Assembly (NCBI GenBank): GCA_036365455.1
Contig: JAWQUS010000023.1
Span: 3,348,001 to 3,412,000 of the forward strand
From: Macrosoma leucophasiata
Lineage: Eukaryota > Arthropoda > Insecta > Lepidoptera > Hedylidae
Length of the DNA: 64,000 bases
Reading direction: 5' to 3'
Part shown: positions 42,216-52,514 of the stretch, one piece after another
Numbering within the stretch: position 1 is the first letter of the stretch
Layout: every line of letters starts with the position of its first letter
The notes under the pieces: generated by a model
What the model saw: only the letters and a program-made list of their open reading frames with translations
Database searches by the model: none
What the model was told of the DNA's origin: nothing
Program-made: the position numbers and the translations under genes

Positions 42216-42596
42216 TAACCTAACTTATGTTATTATATCACTTTTGGTCTTCGAACGTCCCGTGATACTACCTACACAATATGTATTTAAATAACACCTA
42301 AAAGTACCTACATTCAATAATAGGTAAAATAGAAACTAAATTCTCAACAGTAATAAATTTGTTATTTATTGCCAAGATGTCAATACAACAATACTTTGCA
42401 AATTGGTTTGGTATCAATGCTATTCTTATTAAACTAGATTAGACGAATACGAATTCAATTAAGTAATAAAATATCTAGTAAAGCAATCACATAAATCATT
42501 ACATCAATATCAGTATTGGAAAACAAAAATAAAAAAATAATTAATTATCAGCGTAGATGGTCAACTAAATAAGTCATTTGGAAATGTTACGAAGCT
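42216..42596. other. No supported feature
   Basis: AT-rich spacer without repeat matches. Confidence 0.35.
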
Positions 42597-42732
42597 TCAC
42601 TCTAAGTCCCTTACGCCGTAGTATGGAGCCCCAGATATCCTTACAACGTCCCGTCTTTCTTCTATATTCATCATTCTCTTCATTCTTGAACGCTGATTCC
42701 CAACACTTTTGAATCCATCCTCAGACAGTAAA
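42597..42732 (-). pseudogene. LINE-X 3' remnant
   Basis: 'aagtcccttacgccgtagta', 'cagatatccttacaacg', 'tcatcattctcttcat'; reverse and diverged. Confidence 0.65.
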
Positions 42733-42751
42733 AAATCATAATTGTGTAAAA

Positions 42752-44090
42752 TAAAACCGGATAAGTGCGAGTTCGACTCGCGTGGTGAGGGTTCCGTACA
42801 TAATCTAATTTTCGATTTAATTTGAATACTCAAACTTCTTATAGATTTTCCAGTAATCTATAGGCATAGAACTATTTTCCACAAATTTTTTTTTTCATTA
42901 GTTTCGGAGATAGGGGGGGAATGGTCAATTTTCGTCGTTTTTCGTAAATAACTTTATAATATCTTAAATAAATTTGTTTATTGTATGGAGAAAGGCTTAC
43001 AATTGAATGTGGATAAAACTAAAGTATTAGTATTTGAAAGAGATGAACAGAGAACAAATGCAAGGGTAGTAGTAGATGATGCAGTGTTAGAACAGGTGGA
43101 TGAAATTGTATATCTTGGCTGTGCTTTTAGCAAGGATGGTAGGTACACCACTGACATAGAAAGAAGAGTGCTTGCTGGGAATTGCGTGAATGGAGCGTTG
43201 GGTAAGCTGCTAGAATCTAAACATCTCAGCCAGCGGGCTCGACTAGCCGTACATAATGCTGTACTTACTCCAACGCTTTTATATGGAAGCGAGAGCTGGG
43301 TATGCAGGAAAGAGCATGAAAGTAAGTTGAACGCGGTCGAGATGAGATCTTTGCGCAAGATCTGCGGTGTATCACTCACCGATCGCGTTCGTAATGAAGA
43401 TGTAAGAAAGAGACTTTGTGTGAATGATAGTATCGGTGTAAAAATGAAAAAAGGCATGCTCCGATGGTTCGGGCATATAGAAAGAATGTCGAATGAGCGA
43501 ATGACTAAACAGATATACAATGCGAATGTGGATGGTTGCAGAGGCCCAGGAAGACCAAGGCTGACCTACCATGACCAAATAGGTCGAGTTCTGTCTGATG
43601 GTGGGGTCAAAAGTCTTAGGAATCGGCGTGCATGTATGAAGAGAATGATGAAGGTAGACGAGGCACGAGAGGTTTGTCAGAACCGGGATGTCTGGCGCTC
43701 TACACTCTCTGCCTACCCCGTTAGGGACTTGGCGTGAAGATACATACATAAATTTGTTTATGCAAAAATTATAAAAAAATATATATCTGAGATGCTGACA
43801 ACAACCTCTTTCATTTGATATGTCACACGACACTATTTCGATCTCGATTTCTATTAGATTCGAATATTTTTTTTTTTCTGATTTACCTCCCGAAAGTTGC
43901 CCCCCTGCTTAAAATTTATCATTTTACTTAACGTGTTCATCTTCGGGTCACCAATTTACATATATTCATCAAATTTCAACTCAATCGGTCAAGTAGTTTC
44001 GGAACAAATTGGCTGTGACAGACGGACAGACAGACGCACGAGTGATCCTATAAGGGTTCCTTTTTTTCCTCTTAAGGTACGGAACCCTAA
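42752..44090 (-). repeat. Dispersed repeat F, split by LINE-X
   Basis: Left part 'aaccggataagtgcgagttc' to 42967, right part 43762 to 'ggtacggaaccctaaaaa'. The LINE is inserted at ataaatttgtttat. Confidence 0.6.
42982..43747 (+). pseudogene. LINE-X: 5'-truncated non-LTR retrotransposon, longest copy
   Basis: Open for 250 residues (42985-43737). KTKVLVFERDEQR and IVYLGCAFSKDGRYTTDI are the last palm/thumb motifs of a reverse transcriptase; LRWFGHIERM and GCRGPGRPRLTY are the C-terminal block seen in many insect LINE proteins. The catalytic YADD region and everything upstream are missing. The end is 'ggcgtgaagatacatac'. Flanked by a 14-base target duplication (42968-42981, 43748-43761). Confidence 0.88.
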
Positions 44091-44107
44091 AAATCATCAA
44101 AATCATA

Positions 44108-44310
44108 GTTGGCAAACAAGCATGCTGCTCACATTGATGTTTAGTAATGACTGCAGCCTATATTCATCTACACAAAAACCAGAGGCCACCTCTGAGACCA
44201 AAGTTGTTATGTCTCTGCGATAGTCATTACGGGGCAATACATTACCATCTAACCGGAATACGGTAGAATTGAACACAACCATTTGTCGGCAGAGAGATTA
44301 ACTCAAACCG
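44108..44310 (+). repeat. R300 copy, diverged
   Basis: 'ttggcaaacaagcatgctgc' to 'accatttgtcggcagag'. Confidence 0.65.
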
Positions 44311-44631
44311 AAACTCATGACATTTACCCTATAAACTTACAGATATCTGCTATCGTTCGTACTTATTAATAAAATCAAGATGAGAGTCAAGGTCACCGTA
44401 AACTTGAATACCACATTATTATGTTGTTGACTCTTGTATTAAAGCAAAAAAAGCCTCTTTTGCATACTTATTCCTTAACAAATGCTATCAGAAAATATTT
44501 TATTAACAATGTTTTTTTTTGTCATACATATGTTTAAATAATGAAGAAAAAGAAAATAAAATGAAGAAAACTTTTGAATTCAAGTATGCAAATGCAACGT
44601 TAGATGCCTAAGCTACGAAAAATATAAGATA

Positions 44632-44816
44632 CTAGCGGCCCGCCCCGGCTTCGCCCGCGCTGCTCTGCCCCTATTAGTCATAGCGTAATGTAAGCTATCC
44701 TATCTCTCAAGTTGGCACGAACTGCACATGGTGTGCCAATTTTATTATAATCGGTTAAGTGGTTTAGGAGTCCATTGAGGACAAACATTGTGACACGAGA
44801 TTTATATATATTAAGA
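44632..44816 (-). mobile_element. Non-autonomous Helitron, complete
   Basis: Minus strand TCTTAATATATATAAATC...GGGCCGCTAG, with A before and T after. Same family as 9390-9575. Confidence 0.75.
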
Positions 44817-45191
44817 TAAGATTTTCATGATATTCATTTACAAGAACTCCTGTTTGCCATTTAATAAGTTTAAATTCTTAATGAGTCAATCTGATACCCC
44901 TAATTGTAGTATATGTGGTAAAGTGGAAGACGTATACCATATTTTGGTTGAATGTGTTCGAGGTGAGGCTCATCGCAGGGCTTCATTAGAAATAGGACAT
45001 TGCAACAGTGTCCTGGCAGATCCTACTACGGATGACGCCAGAATACTGTTGCAACTATATCAATTGTCAATGAGCTAATGTTGTTTAATTATTTTTTTTA
45101 AATGAAGAATGTAATTCATGTGAACGTATAGAGCGTCATGGCCTTTGACCAAGCACTTTAAATGGAGAATAAAAAAAAAAAAAAAAAAAAA
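44817..45191 (+). pseudogene. 5'-truncated R1/jockey-type LINE with CCHC motif and poly(A)
   Basis: Open to 45078; CSICGKVEDVYHILVEC gives C-x2-C-x7-H-x4-C, the C-terminal zinc motif of R1/jockey-class ORF2. A 90-base 3' UTR and a run of 21 A (45171-45191) follow. It starts directly beside the Helitron. Confidence 0.75.
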
Positions 45192-45283
45192 CTACTGTTT
45201 AATTGTTTTTATATTATTTCGCATTAACACATGCTTGTGAAATATATTTTTATTTTTATAGAAAAATGGAAAGAAAAAAAATT

Positions 45284-45359
45284 GACTTCAGGCGAGACTC
45301 GAACTCGCGACCTACTGGGAATCTAGTCCAGCCGCTCTTCCAATTGAGCTACTGAAGCC
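45284..45359 (-). mobile_element. tRNA-like core, left copy
   Basis: 76 nt; acceptor GGCTTCA/TGAAGTC, D arm GCTC/GAGC, T arm GCGAG-TTCGAGT-CTCGC. Anticodon position AGA. Confidence 0.6.
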
Positions 45360-45541
45360 CTGCCCGATTTGTCGCTTTTACCCTTAATTATTAAGGGTAA
45401 AAGCGACTTCTTTACGATATTCAATAAACTGAAAAGTCTATTATATCGGTTGCCTAACTAGCATAGTTGGTAATATATGGCGCTGCTGCTACCATAAAGC
45501 AATGCAATAGATGTGAAGGAAAGATTTGACAAATCGGGCAG

Positions 45542-45617
45542 GACTTCAGTAGCGCAATTGGAAGAGCGGCTGGACTAGATTCCCAGTAGGTCGCGAGTTC
45601 GAGTCTCGCCTGAAGTC
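45542..45617 (+). mobile_element. tRNA-like core, right copy
   Basis: 76 nt; same cloverleaf except 'gcgc' for GCTC in the D arm, which breaks one pair. Acceptor GACTTCA/TGAAGTC is perfect. Confidence 0.6.
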
Positions 45618-45660
45618 AAATTTTTCTTTCCTTTTTTCTTTAAAAATAAAACTACTGTTT

Positions 45661-46526
45661 CCATTTTAACGTGATTTTTTTAGTGGTCCAGCGATTAACA
45701 ATTAGGTATTGGTCACCTATGGCATACCTGTGGCAACTATTTCGGAACATTAAGTAATTTTTTTATTGCTGTAAATATCCTTATTAATACCCTTGGTGAT
45801 TGATTTTTACTGTTCAAATGTGTCTTTGAGGATATTTAACGTAAATCGCCAAATAAAAGCACCGTGACTGCCTTTTTCAAACAGTGCATTCTATTTTAGG
45901 ATGATTTTCAATATAATGTCGAAGTGGTGTACTTAACTTAAAGTTAACTACGTCACCCCTTAGTGGTGTACTTAAGTTCAAGTTACCTACGTCACCCTGA
46001 ATTTGCCCTTGACTCACGATTATCGCAATTAAGATAAGCAGAGCCAATCGCCAAGCAAATCTTTTGAAACACAATGCCAAAATCAGAGTAGGTACTGAAT
46101 AAACCATCCGACGCTAAACGTTGATTAACATATTTAAAATTAAAGAAATAGCTTCTAGGTCTCTTGACATATCAATACAAATGTATATAATATATGTAAG
46201 TTTATTGAAAGAAGGCCCCATTGATTGTATGATTGTGAACCGGTAGAATAACTTGTTTTCGCATTCCAGTAGGCCTAAGCATTGGGTATCTTCTATAGCT
46301 ATCTTGGAAGACCAAGGGGTAGATTATATTGGTTTTATCCGGATTGGGAAAAAACTCTGTGAGGGATAAAATCTCTCACCATCGTAGTTTGGAAAATGAA
46401 AATGTGCTCGATTAATCACTAAAAGTTCATTGTCTTACATAGACCTCAAAACACACTTTAATTAACGCATTGTGAGTATCTATATGTATTTTAATGTTAT
46501 TAGGGTGAAGCCACCAAAACATTATA
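45661..46526. other. No supported feature
   Basis: One local tandem: 'ccccttagtggtgtacttaa' and 'gtggtgtacttaa' occur twice at 45925-45975. Nothing else recognised. Confidence 0.35.
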
Positions 46527-46824
46527 TATCACAAAAACGTAACTTCACGCCTGTAATCCCCGAAGGGGTAGGCAGAGGATGCAAACACCCACGACTCGCC
46601 GGTTACGTTTTGGCCCATGTAACAGGTGGCGAACCTGTTGCCATCTCCGGGCACATTACCAAACTCCGGGGTACTGGGAAACTTCCAGAAAATAGAAAAA
46701 TCCCAATAGAAGCAGAGATAAAGGATTTTAAACCGTTATCTCTGATAGTCCCCGACCTGGGAATCGAACCCAGGACCTCCAGCGCAATAGTAGTGGCCTG
46801 CTACCACTACGCTACTGAGGCAGT
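46527..46824 (-). mobile_element. tRNA-derived SINE S1
   Basis: Reverse; head 'aactgcctcagTAGCGTAGTGG', B box GGTTCGATTCC, with a small deletion of 'taaatgcatgca' in the tail. Confidence 0.85.
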
Positions 46825-46889
46825 TATATCACAAAGACAACATAAAAGATACCAGTACTTTGGATTGCTAGCAACCACTGGTCTCTCCT

Positions 46890-47045
46890 GCTGGATCTCT
46901 ACCAGAGTTCCAGTGTAAGGACGTAGGTAGGGCGTAGGTACCCCCGCATTTAATCTATCTGCCAAATGGTATTGCTCAGCACTATCTTATTCCTGTTAGA
47001 TGGTCATGTAAAGCCCCGTAATAACTATCACAGAGACATAACATA
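46890..47045 (-). repeat. R300 partial copy
   Basis: 'ggatctctaccagagttcca' to 'aataactatcacagagacat'. Confidence 0.6.
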
Positions 47046-47049
47046 ATTA

Positions 47050-47370
47050 ATAATTATTTTTAAAGAAAAATGGAAAGAAAAATTTGACTTCAGGCGAGAC
47101 TCGAACTCGCGACCTACTGGGAATCTAGTCCAGTCGGTTGCCTAACTAGCATAGTTGGTAATAGATGGCGCTGCTGCTACCATAAAAAGCAATGCAAAAG
47201 ATGTGAAGGAAAGATTTGACAAATCGGGCAGGGCTTCAGTAGCTCAATTGGAAGAGCTTCCCAGTAGGTCGCGAGTTCGAGTCTCGCCTGAAGTCAAATT
47301 TTTCTTTCCATTTTTCTTTAAAAATAATATATTTCACGAGCATGTGTTATGCGAAATAATATAAAAACAA
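47050..47370. mobile_element. tRNA-like foldback element, collapsed form
   Basis: Reverse part 47086-47132 stops inside the anticodon arm, then 'cggttgcctaactagcatag' and a forward copy 47232-47295. The forward core lacks 12 bases of the anticodon arm (gaagagc joins ttcccag). Confidence 0.7.
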
Positions 47371-47389
47371 TAATTAACAATGAAGCACA

Positions 47390-47450
47390 ACACTGTTGTA
47401 AGCGTCTTTGGGGAAGGTTTTATCTTTCGGCTGGAGTGATATACCTCCAA
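47390..47450. repeat. Dispersed repeat C scrap
   Basis: 'agcacaacactgttgta' and 'tcggctggagtga', reverse of 40950-41000. Confidence 0.4.
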
Positions 47451-47590
47451 ATCTTCAGAAAATACAGCACGTAGTTATATTTGTCTCTATGCAAACTATA
47501 GACCGGAACAGCGAGCCTGTCTCATTGAAGAACTATCGCGTCTAGAGATTTACGGACTGAAAATTATAGCAGGATGACGTGGGTGGCTTA

Positions 47591-47650
47591 GCGACTAGCT
47601 AACGCGACATCATAAGTTAATATACCTATGATGTCGCGTTAGCTAGTTGC
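47591..47650. repeat. 24-bp inverted repeat, one mismatch
   Basis: gcgactagctaacgcgacat/cata against the reverse at 47627-47650, 12-base loop. Confidence 0.8.
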
Positions 47651-47989
47651 TATAACACTCCTGGGTACCTATGTAAGGTCAATGTTCAGCAATTAGAACA
47701 GTTAGTGTTCTAGACTGAATCATATCACTGAATATTAAAGTCGTGAGGCTCATGGATAAGACATTAAATATTTTCTATCGAAAAAAATGGAGAATTCACA
47801 TACTTCACAGTATTTACACCGAACCTGAATCCGATCAAATTCAAGGGTAAGCCCTGCATTTTGGGAACTTTTCAGATTAATAGTAACCCTATATTGTTCA
47901 TGGCCCAACACGCATTTCGCCGGTTTTTCATATGATCCCATGCCTCAGTCAGAGGCGGTCCTAGAGAAAAAGAGGTCTTAGGATTTTTT

Positions 47990-48450
47990 TTATGTGATGG
48001 TGGTGGCAAACAAGTTTGCAGTTCACATGGACGTTAAGTGACAAAGCAGCCTATAGACATCTACACAATAACCAGAGGTCACAACGCATCTCCTGAGGAC
48101 TTAGATCTTTTACCTCTGTGATAGCTATTGCGGGGTTACACATTACCATCCAACCGGAACACGATAGTGTTGCTACCATTTGTGGTGCCTACGTCCTGGA
48201 CCTCCATCATTGGAGCACACCGCGGACACTCCGCCAAAATTCCATACAAACGCTTAATTTGGTCTCTATTACACAGATATCAATCAGTGACGTGTATTCA
48301 CACATTCACCTGTGTGCGTAGCACATAGAAAACACCAACCGTCGCCCATAAGAGGGGAGGAGGTTGGGTGAGGCGAGGAAATCGAGCGGGACGTCGAAGT
48401 GTCCATTCTATACGTAGTATTCATATTCTCTGACTGGAGCTCTACCACCT
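47990..48450 (+). repeat. R300 copy split by a 'ccgcggacactcc' element
   Basis: R300 to 'ccatcattggag' (48215), resumes 'actggagctctaccacct' near 48435. Confidence 0.65.
48216..48425 (+). mobile_element. Element Y (single arm), nested in R300
   Basis: 'ccgcggacactccgcc', 'attccatacaaacgcttaat', 'atcaatcagtgacgtgtatt', 'gtcgcccataagagggg'. Same as the left arm of 50753-51066. Confidence 0.65.
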
Positions 48451-48837
48451 ACCTACTCATTGATGAAACTCACTCACAAAGAGAACTATAACATTCAAAT
48501 AGCAAATAGTAACAGGATGACGTAGGTGGTATAGCAACTACACATCCAGGATACATTAAATATATCCCGGGTACCTAGATCTTAGGTCAAGGTTTTGAAC
48601 AATGGAATTCGTTAGGTCACTCGTATTCTAGACTAACCTCACTAGTTATAACCTTGAACTGGGACAGGTTCAAATGTCGTATTCAGTAAGTGGACTAGTT
48701 TGTTTCGCTTGGGCGACTAAAGATGTTTTACAAGGTTGTGAAATAAATAGTTTTATAACGACACGTGTTTTTATTTGTCATCAGATATTTCAATTTCACC
48801 CTTGATATTATTTTAATCCTCCTCTCTCTCTTTTAAG

Positions 48838-48895
48838 CCTCCTTCCAAAAAGGGGAGAGACTCGTGCCCAGCAGTGGGACGTGTTAAGGGTTGCC
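48838..48895 (-). repeat. Repeat P 3' scrap
   Basis: 'ggggagagactcgtgcccag', 'cagtgggacgtgtt'. Confidence 0.65.
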
Positions 48896-48902
48896 AGTAT
48901 AA

Positions 48903-48963
48903 TTTTTTTTTCTTTTAATAGGGTAACATACTAAACTGTTACCCTATTAAAAGAAAAAAAAAA
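48903..48963. repeat. 26-bp inverted repeat ending in T/A runs
   Basis: 'tcttttaatagggtaaca' faces 'tgttaccctattaaaaga' across 8 bases. It may be a target-site palindrome or a small MITE. Confidence 0.75.
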
Positions 48964-49104
48964 ATATTTAGTAATGATTTGCTTCATTTATACCTACTAG
49001 GTGTAGGTATAATGCATGCCTACATGCCTACATGCAGTTTACCCCTAGTTTGTTCTATTGATATACCCTTGAAACCCATAAAAATACTATCATCAAAGTA
49101 TGCA

Positions 49105-49165
49105 TATGTATATATCTTCACGCCAGTTCTTTTACGAACGAACACGGCAGAACTCTGCCTACCCC
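49105..49165 (-). pseudogene. LINE-X 3' scrap
   Basis: 'atcttcacgccagttct' and 'actctgcctacccca', reversed tail of LINE-X. Confidence 0.45.
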
Positions 49166-49616
49166 ATCATCAAAGTATTTTATAGCACCGCGAAGTTAAA
49201 TTTTTCTTTAAATTTTTTCTTTAAAATGTTTCACCCGCATGTCTTATTGCGAAATATCTCATATTCAAGAAAATATGTCATCGGGCTCAAAAACATCATA
49301 TCAATGATTAGCTCATTATATTTTTATTTATTTAGTCTGCTACATTATACTAACTATGTGCTATTCTGTATTCTTCTGCCTTCGCCTTCGTAGAGAATCG
49401 AACGTGAACAAGTCATCGACCTTGAGTTTCTCTGGTATCAGTATTACTGGTATTACTATAAGTGCTACAAGTAGGAACAAGTTATTTACTCCCTTCCTGG
49501 TTCTTGGACTTACCATGACATGTCTCTTATGTATGATTAGCGACATTAAACCAGACTTGTATCCGTAAATTTGAACTTACTGTACTTATCGTACCTTTAG
49601 AATTATTATTGAAGTG

Positions 49617-49774
49617 GCATATCTCAAAAAAATAAGAAAATACTTTTATACATCAAATGACTTAAAAACATGTAATCTATCAAATTATGGAATATTTTCT
49701 AAACAGTTTGTTAGATAACATGTTTTAAGTCGTTTGATGTATAAAAGTCATTTTCTTAGTTTATTGAGACATAT
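49617..49774. mobile_element. Palindromic MITE
   Basis: Arms of about 58 bases, 'catatctcaaaaaaataag' to 'gacttaaaaacatgt' and reverse complement at 49717-49774; several mismatches. Confidence 0.72.
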
Positions 49775-49854
49775 GTATTTGTTACTTCAATTCTAAGGGT
49801 GCTTTATAATATCCATAAATTTTTGTACTTCCGTCCCTTTTACGTTTGACAACC

Positions 49855-49940
49855 AATTTAGTGCAGCGGTGTGAGACGACCGCTTGATATGAGGGTCGCT
49901 GGTTCGACCGTAACGAAGGTGGCAAGCAAGCATGCAGTTC
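49855..49940 (+). mobile_element. SINE-like head (B box) fused to an R300 start
   Basis: 'caatttagtgcagcggtgtg' and 'gctggttcgacc' look like a tRNA-derived head; 'gtggcaagcaagcatgcagt' is R300. Confidence 0.4.
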
Positions 49941-50129
49941 ACATTTTTTTTTTTTATAATATATTCATGACAATAGATACAAAGTCTTTCAGTCGTATAC
50001 ATATTGAATTTCACATTTCTTTAAATTAATGAATATCCATATGGAAGATGACGATGATTAAATGCTTCCATGAGGAATATGATGAGATGATGGGGTGGCT
50101 CCAGTAAAGCGATGGGGACTTTACTAGGA

Positions 50130-50262
50130 GTATGCAGTTCACATGAATGTTCAGTGATGACAGCCTACACAAAAACCAAAAGTCATAATGCATCTGTGTT
50201 GCCACTTCCACTTCAGATCTTAGTTGTTAAGTCTTTGTGATAGTTATTAAGTAAAACCTTAC
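50130..50262 (+). repeat. R300 partial copy
   Basis: 'tatgcagttcacatgaatgt' to 'tgtgatagttattaag'. Confidence 0.55.
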
Positions 50263-50752
50263 CTATGCCGTCATCAATAGAACTACAGGTTAACATAATA
50301 CGATTACGACTGATCCTGTACTCAAATGTCCTTTTTAATGTAGAATTACAATTAAATAATACATACACATGGCATCTAATTAAAATAATATATCACATTA
50401 TAATGCACTATAAAATGCAGAGACAAAGATCAATTTGAGCGTTTTTCGCAAGCATCTTTCGACACACCAGTGAGAAGTCTATTCATTAGTGTTACATATA
50501 GAAATAATTAAATTCGTGAGATATGGGACCGCAGATAATGTATGCCTAGACCTAGATTCTAAACATTAAGATGGATAACTGTTTTGTTTACGCACCTATA
50601 ACATTCCAGTTTTTTCTTTTTCATTTCATTAGCTTGACAGACAAGCAAACGGACCTGATCTGATGGAAAGTGGTCACCATCACCTATGAACATTTGCAAC
50701 ACCAGGGGAGTTGTCAACGTACTATCAGCCCTGATAGAACAAGAACCCCATA

Positions 50753-51066
50753 CGCCGCGGACACTCCGCCAAAATTCCATACAAACGCTTAATTTATTCT
50801 CTATTACACAGACATCAATCAGTGACGTGTATTTACATGTGCACCTGTGTGCGTAGCACGTAGAGAATACCAAACGTCGCCCATAAGAGGGGAGGAGGTT
50901 GGCTAAGGCGGGGAAATCGGGCGGGACGTCGAAGTGTTTATTCTACTTCTGTTGGTATTTTCTACGTACTTCGCACACAGGTGCACGAGTAAATACACGT
51001 CATTGATTGATGTCTATGTAATAGAGACAAAATTAAGCGTTTGTATGGAATTTTGGCGGTGTGTCC
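50753..51066. mobile_element. Element Y, foldback form
   Basis: Left arm from 'cgccgcggacactccgcca' and right arm ending 'tggcggtgtgtccgcggtg'; arms of about 120 bases share 'attccatacaaacgcttaat'. The centre 'gcccataagaggggaggagg' is single copy. Confidence 0.75.
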
Positions 51067-51205
51067 GCGGTGTGCCATAGTGGTAGCAGACTACCCACTA
51101 CTATATCGCTGGGATTCGATCCCCGGGACGGAAAGTTATTGCTTTTGGAATATTTACATGTTCTGGAATGTTCCCAAGGCGGGCGGCATTGGGAAACTTC
51201 CAGAA
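51067..51205 (+). mobile_element. Degenerate SINE S1 head and body
   Basis: 'tgccatagtggtagcagact', B box-like GGATTCGATCCCC, 'gggaaacttccagaaaatg'. Confidence 0.55.
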
Positions 51206-52189
51206 AATGTAAAGTGTCAAAGTGTAAAGAAGAAAGTAAGAAAATATTTTTGTATTTCAAGTAAGATTCTACAACCATTTTCGAAAGGTCATCAGAAATC
51301 AATAACTGCTTAGAGTGAACTATTACATATAGTAAGTATAAGAAAAACAGATGTTAAGTAAATTAAAATAGGGATAAAAAAAACTTACAGTTAAATAAGC
51401 TTATAAAATTCTTACAAATACTAGATAAGAAATCAAAATGTTCGTCAATAGCAAATCCTAAGTTATTCACTTAGCAAAGTGCCAAGTGCAGTCACTACTG
51501 AGAAGAACCGCGCTACCAGAAAAACTCAGTAAGAGCTCTTTTAACTTATGTCTAATACAGATAGCCAACCAAATCTAATAATGTGAATGCATATAAATAT
51601 TACACATCGAGGACTTCGACTTATTTCGGGTCTGTAGAACGTTACCTCTTTCACACCTTACCTATTTGACGTTTGTCGACCATTTTGATCAAGTTTTGAC
51701 CAATACCGGACTGTCAGTGCTTACGTAGGCAGTGTGCAACAGAGATAACGCTCTACGAAATCGAAACGAGCCGATCGTCTCTTTTGCAGGCTCGATGTGC
51801 AATATTAATAAGAATTGTTGATTACTGCATATAAGTAGGTACAAATAAACAAAGTATATATGTAAATATGCTCAAAAGACAAGAACATAGTAGTTGTGAA
51901 AAAACTCTTACTATTCCTAATTACATCTATTTGCTTCACATTTCAAACATTGCTCAAGACATTCGATCTGGATTTCCAATTCGCACAATACTTCATTTCT
52001 TTCCCCACGTCTCACAACTCAAGTCAATTCCGTAATCATGTAAATGTTTTACAATGTCTAAACGCAAACGTAAGCGTTATTCTTGCGTTAACTCTTGAAA
52101 AACTTACACCGCACCATATCATACTATCAACTGGTATAAGAACAAAATGGCTCTGGTTATGTAATCTTCAATTACGTTTTTTGTTTTTT
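51206..52189. other. No supported feature
   Basis: Contains a 114-codon frame at 51896-52240 that lacks an ATG, runs into R300 and overlaps another open frame; not accepted as a gene. No other repeat recognised. Confidence 0.35.
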
Positions 52190-52275
52190 TATGTAATGAA
52201 ATTGGTAAATAAGCTTGCAGTTCACATTAATGTTAAGTGATGACTGCAGCCTATAGACACCCACACAGAGGTGTT
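52190..52275 (+). repeat. R300 5' part
   Basis: 'aatgaaattggtaaataagc' to 'gcctatagacacccacacag'. Confidence 0.65.
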
Positions 52276-52377
52276 ATATCTTTGTGTGAGTGCGCCGTTT
52301 CGAACGTTTTGTACGTAAATTCCATACTGTTCATATTTGTATTGTAGCCAAGTGTTAACAGTGTACAAATTATGTCA

Positions 52378-52514
52378 TTTGTAGAAATTAAATTTGCGTA
52401 TTTAAGAAGTAAGAAGCACGATATAAGAAGAAGTTTTGGTGTGTTGTTTACGCGAGAAAATCCGCAAATTCAATTTCTACAATGTATGAAGCTCGCGAAA
52501 TCCTGCGATAACGT
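52378..52514. mobile_element. Foldback-family element, shortened
   Basis: 'ttgtagaaattaaatttgcg' and later 'acgcgagaaaatccgcaaat' with the tail 'gaagctcgcgaaatcctgcg'. Confidence 0.6.

Larger units (their letters stand above)
45192..45660. mobile_element. Head-to-head pair of tRNA-like elements (foldback)
   Basis: Left copy reversed (tRNA-like core 45284-45359), right copy forward (45542-45617), both with flank words 'cgggcag', 'aaaatggaaagaaaaa'. Between them is a small perfect hairpin 'gtcgcttttacccttaat' at 45371-45408. Confidence 0.75.

Noticed and set aside
42985..43520. 180-codon minus frame opposite LINE-X
   Set aside because: Shadow of the real + strand reverse-transcriptase frame.
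45284..45617. Two functional tRNA genes
   Set aside because: The cores recur as dispersed copies with shared non-tRNA flanks, the anticodon loop is abnormal, and AGA would need a long variable arm.
46472..46918. 148-codon open frame
   Set aside because: It covers a reversed SINE S1; the DLGIEPRT-like peptide is the reversed B-box region, a known artefact.
49361..49546. Minus-strand 61-codon frame with a hydrophobic segment
   Set aside because: No domain, no convincing splice partner and a competing + frame; considered chance.
51896..52240. 114-codon frame starting KKLLLFLITSIC, like a signal peptide
   Set aside because: It begins at GTG with no upstream ATG in frame, overlaps a second open frame, and its end is R300 sequence.
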